From assembly GCA_002082305.1 (NCBI GenBank), contig LSNO01000085.1, positions 1 to 45,658 of the forward strand: a stretch of 45,658 bases of DNA, in the 5' to 3' direction. The notes under the pieces are model-generated. The model was not told the DNA's origin. It made no database searches and worked only from the letters and a program-made list of their open reading frames with translations. Made by a program: the position numbers and the translations under genes. The stretch is from SAR324 cluster bacterium SAR324-CTD7B. GTDB taxonomy: Bacteria; SAR324; NAC60-12. How positions within the stretch are numbered: position 1 is the stretch's first letter; every line of letters starts with the position of its first letter. Shown here in pieces: positions 44,350-45,658 of this stretch.

Positions 44350-45576
44350 TTATGCCTCTTTTGCCGCCAATTTATAATGCCCGTCCCGTGTTTGCGGGAG
44401 TTTTCGATTCAGTAATGCGGAAGCCACTACAGTACGCAAAATCTGCGCTGTGCCGCCTCCAATGGTGAACATGCGTGCATCCCTCGCCATACGTTCCAGT
44501 GGCATGTTCCGGGAATATCCGGCAGAACCAAATATTTGCAGTGCGTCATTGGTGACTTTGATCGCCATTTCAGAGGAAAAAATCTTGGCCTGCGCCGCTT
44601 CCAGCATGTCCGGAAAACCCGGAACGTCCGGTGCGACTTGTCCAGAACTACCGGAACCTGAGCTAGCAGCTTTGTGAAGCAATAGACGTGCGGCTTCAAT
44701 TTGCGTGTGCATATCGACCAGCATCCACTGCAATCCCTGAAATTCGCAAATCGGGCGTCCGAATTGTTCACGTTGCTTTGAATAGTCCAAGGCCAGTTCA
44801 TAGGCACCTGCGGCAATGCCCAGCGCTACCGTTCCAGCTCCAACACGCTGGCCGTTGTAAGCATTCATCAACCCGGCAAATCCGCGCCGCAAACCTTCCG
44901 GCGGAATCAAGACCATTTCTTCCGGAACTTCCAAATCTTCGCAAATGATTTGCGTTTCCGGAATTCCGCGCAAACCCATCGCCGGTTCGCGTGTTCCGAC
45001 TTTCAATCCCTTTGTTCCCTGCAAAACGATAAATCCGGCAATACCCTGCGGTTCCTCATTTTCAAAAACACGGGCAAAAATTAAATGAAACTTGGAAACT
45101 CCGCCACCCGTAATCCAGTGCTTTGTACCGTTGAGAATGTAGCGGTCGCCTTTGTGATCGGCGCGGGTCGCCATTTCTGTGGCCGCACTTCCAGCTCCAG
45201 GTTCGGTGATGCAGATCGCCGGTTTGTCGCCGCTCAAAACATGTTCCGCCGCCAATTTTTTTTGAACTTCTGAACCGTATTTCATTACTGCTCCAACTGC
45301 TCCCATATTCGCTTCCACAACTATCCGAGCCGAAACCCCGCAGGCCTTTGCAATTTCCTCAATTACCAGTACCACATCCAGATACGACATTCCGGGGCCT
45401 CCATATTCTTCCGGAATCGTCATGCCCATGAAACCCTGCTTGGTCAAGAGTTCCACATTTTCCCATGGATACTGTTCCGTACGATCTACTTCTGCGGCAC
45501 GGGGCGCAATTTCCTTTTTGGCAAACTCCCGTGCGGTTGATTGCAGTTGTTTTTGAGTTTCTGATAGTTCAAACAT
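44350..45576 (-). CDS. Acyl-CoA dehydrogenase
   Basis: A flavoprotein of 408 residues in the acyl-CoA dehydrogenase family. Signature stretches are ICITEPGAGSAATEMAT, ILNGTKHWITGGG, REQFGRPICEFQ and the C-terminal QIFGSAGYSRNMPLERMARDARMF with GGTAQILR. It oxidises an acyl-CoA to the enoyl-CoA and passes electrons to ETF. The start is set at ATG 45576 (MFELSETQKQL) rather than 45591, on family resemblance. A Ser/Gly-rich segment (ASSGSGSSGQVAPDVPGFP) replaces a normal interhelix loop and contains the 17-base repeat word at 44619-44635. Substrate chain length is not evident. Confidence 0.9.
   Translation of the reverse strand: MFELSETQKQLQSTAREFAKKEIAPRAAEVDRTEQYPWENVELLTKQGFMGMTIPEEYGGPGMSYLDVVLVIEEIAKACGVSARIVVEANMGAVGAVMKYGSEVQKKLAAEHVLSGDKPAICITEPGAGSAATEMATRADHKGDRYILNGTKHWITGGGVSKFHLIFARVFENEEPQGIAGFIVLQGTKGLKVGTREPAMGLRGIPETQIICEDLEVPEEMVLIPPEGLRRGFAGLMNAYNGQRVGAGTVALGIAAGAYELALDYSKQREQFGRPICEFQGLQWMLVDMHTQIEAARLLLHKAASSGSGSSGQVAPDVPGFPDMLEAAQAKIFSSEMAIKVTNDALQIFGSAGYSRNMPLERMARDARMFTIGGGTAQILRTVVASALLNRKLPQTRDGHYKLAAKEA
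44619..44635. repeat. Second copy of the 17-base repeat word, inside the acyl-CoA dehydrogenase gene
   Basis: CCGGAACGTCCGGTGCG is identical to 42887-42903 and is read in the same strand and frame, giving the shared peptide APDVP. The matching second arm (about 44642-44654) is degenerate, with CCAGAACTACCGG in place of CCGGACATTCCGG. Confidence 0.65.
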
Positions 45577-45622
45577 GATTTTTCTTTTCATAAATGGTTG
45601 ATTTCGGGCTGATTTTTCATTT

Positions 45623-45658
45623 TGTCATTCCCGTGAAAGCTTGTCCTCAACCTGATTG
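45623..45658. repeat. Family B hairpin repeat, truncated by the window edge
   Basis: TGTCATTCCCGTGAAAGC followed by TTGTCCTCAACCTGATTG is the reverse complement, with few changes, of 4441-4476. It lies 47 bases upstream of the acyl-CoA dehydrogenase start and continues past the right end. Confidence 0.75.

Overview
The window reads as a chromosomal segment of a Gram-negative, aerobic, heterotrophic, moderately AT-rich bacterium, probably marine. This follows from an A-type haem-copper cytochrome c oxidase with its haem A synthesis genes, Mpl peptidoglycan recycling, Tat- and Sec-exported binding proteins, ABC and TRAP importers, and a patch of small genes that looks like marine myovirus DNA. 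The gene mix would suit an uncultured deltaproteobacterial lineage such as SAR324. That is inference; no rRNA or other marker gene is present.

Layout. 1-72 is the start of a TrmFO-like gene. 425-1068 is a VapBC toxin-antitoxin operon with a readable promoter and operator. 1244-3992 carries the AmmeMemoRadiSam genes amrS and amrB, the latter in tandem with an AMP nucleosidase. 3993-4686 is a nest of hairpin repeats. 4687-6093 is an AT-rich run of small virus-like genes (a 2-oxoglutarate/Fe(II) oxygenase and four small unknowns, one too short for routine gene callers). 6195-15082 (minus) is a reductive pyrimidine catabolism operon: pydC, preT, preA, hydA and a four-gene ABC importer, behind a near-consensus promoter. 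15351-21870 (plus) is the cytochrome oxidase operon: ctaB, a 35-residue membrane microprotein, coxB, coxA, coxC, a subunit IV gene, a second coxC, a 68-residue CxxC membrane protein and an L,D-transpeptidase. It converges on ctaA and a DUF420 gene (21934-23456). 24196-25848 is an orphan histidine kinase. 26374-31317 (plus) carries ahcY, a lipoprotein, 5-formyl-THF cyclo-ligase, a YdcF protein, a YpeA-type acetyltransferase and a Ca/Na antiporter. 31351-33577 (minus) has metY, a CoA-binding protein and a tiny exported protein. 34287-38243 (minus) is an SDR dehydrogenase plus TRAP transporter operon. 38687-45576 has a second SDR, an AMP-binding enzyme with eroded motifs, mpl, a TPP enzyme and an acyl-CoA dehydrogenase.

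How the genes work together. The pyrimidine operon would import uracil, thymine or a related compound and convert it through dihydropyrimidine and N-carbamoyl-beta-amino acid to beta-alanine or beta-aminoisobutyrate. No transaminase for the last product and no regulator are in the window. The ctaB, cox and ctaA genes supply haem A and the structural subunits of one terminal oxidase. ahcY, metY and the folate gene belong to one-carbon and methionine metabolism. The SDR/TRAP and acyl-CoA/TPP gene sets look like substrate-uptake and oxidation modules whose substrates cannot be read from sequence.

Most unusual signals: (1) a 17-base sequence present in two neighbouring genes in the same reading frame, forming a near-perfect hairpin in one, as if a small palindromic element had inserted into coding DNA; (2) the cox-operon microprotein; (3) the virus-like small-gene patch beside the repeat nest; (4) the AMP-binding enzyme with degenerate catalytic motifs; (5) AMP nucleosidase linked to AmrB. 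Several starts were moved inward from the longest open frame, on ribosome-binding sites, stop/start overlaps or family length. Each case is stated.
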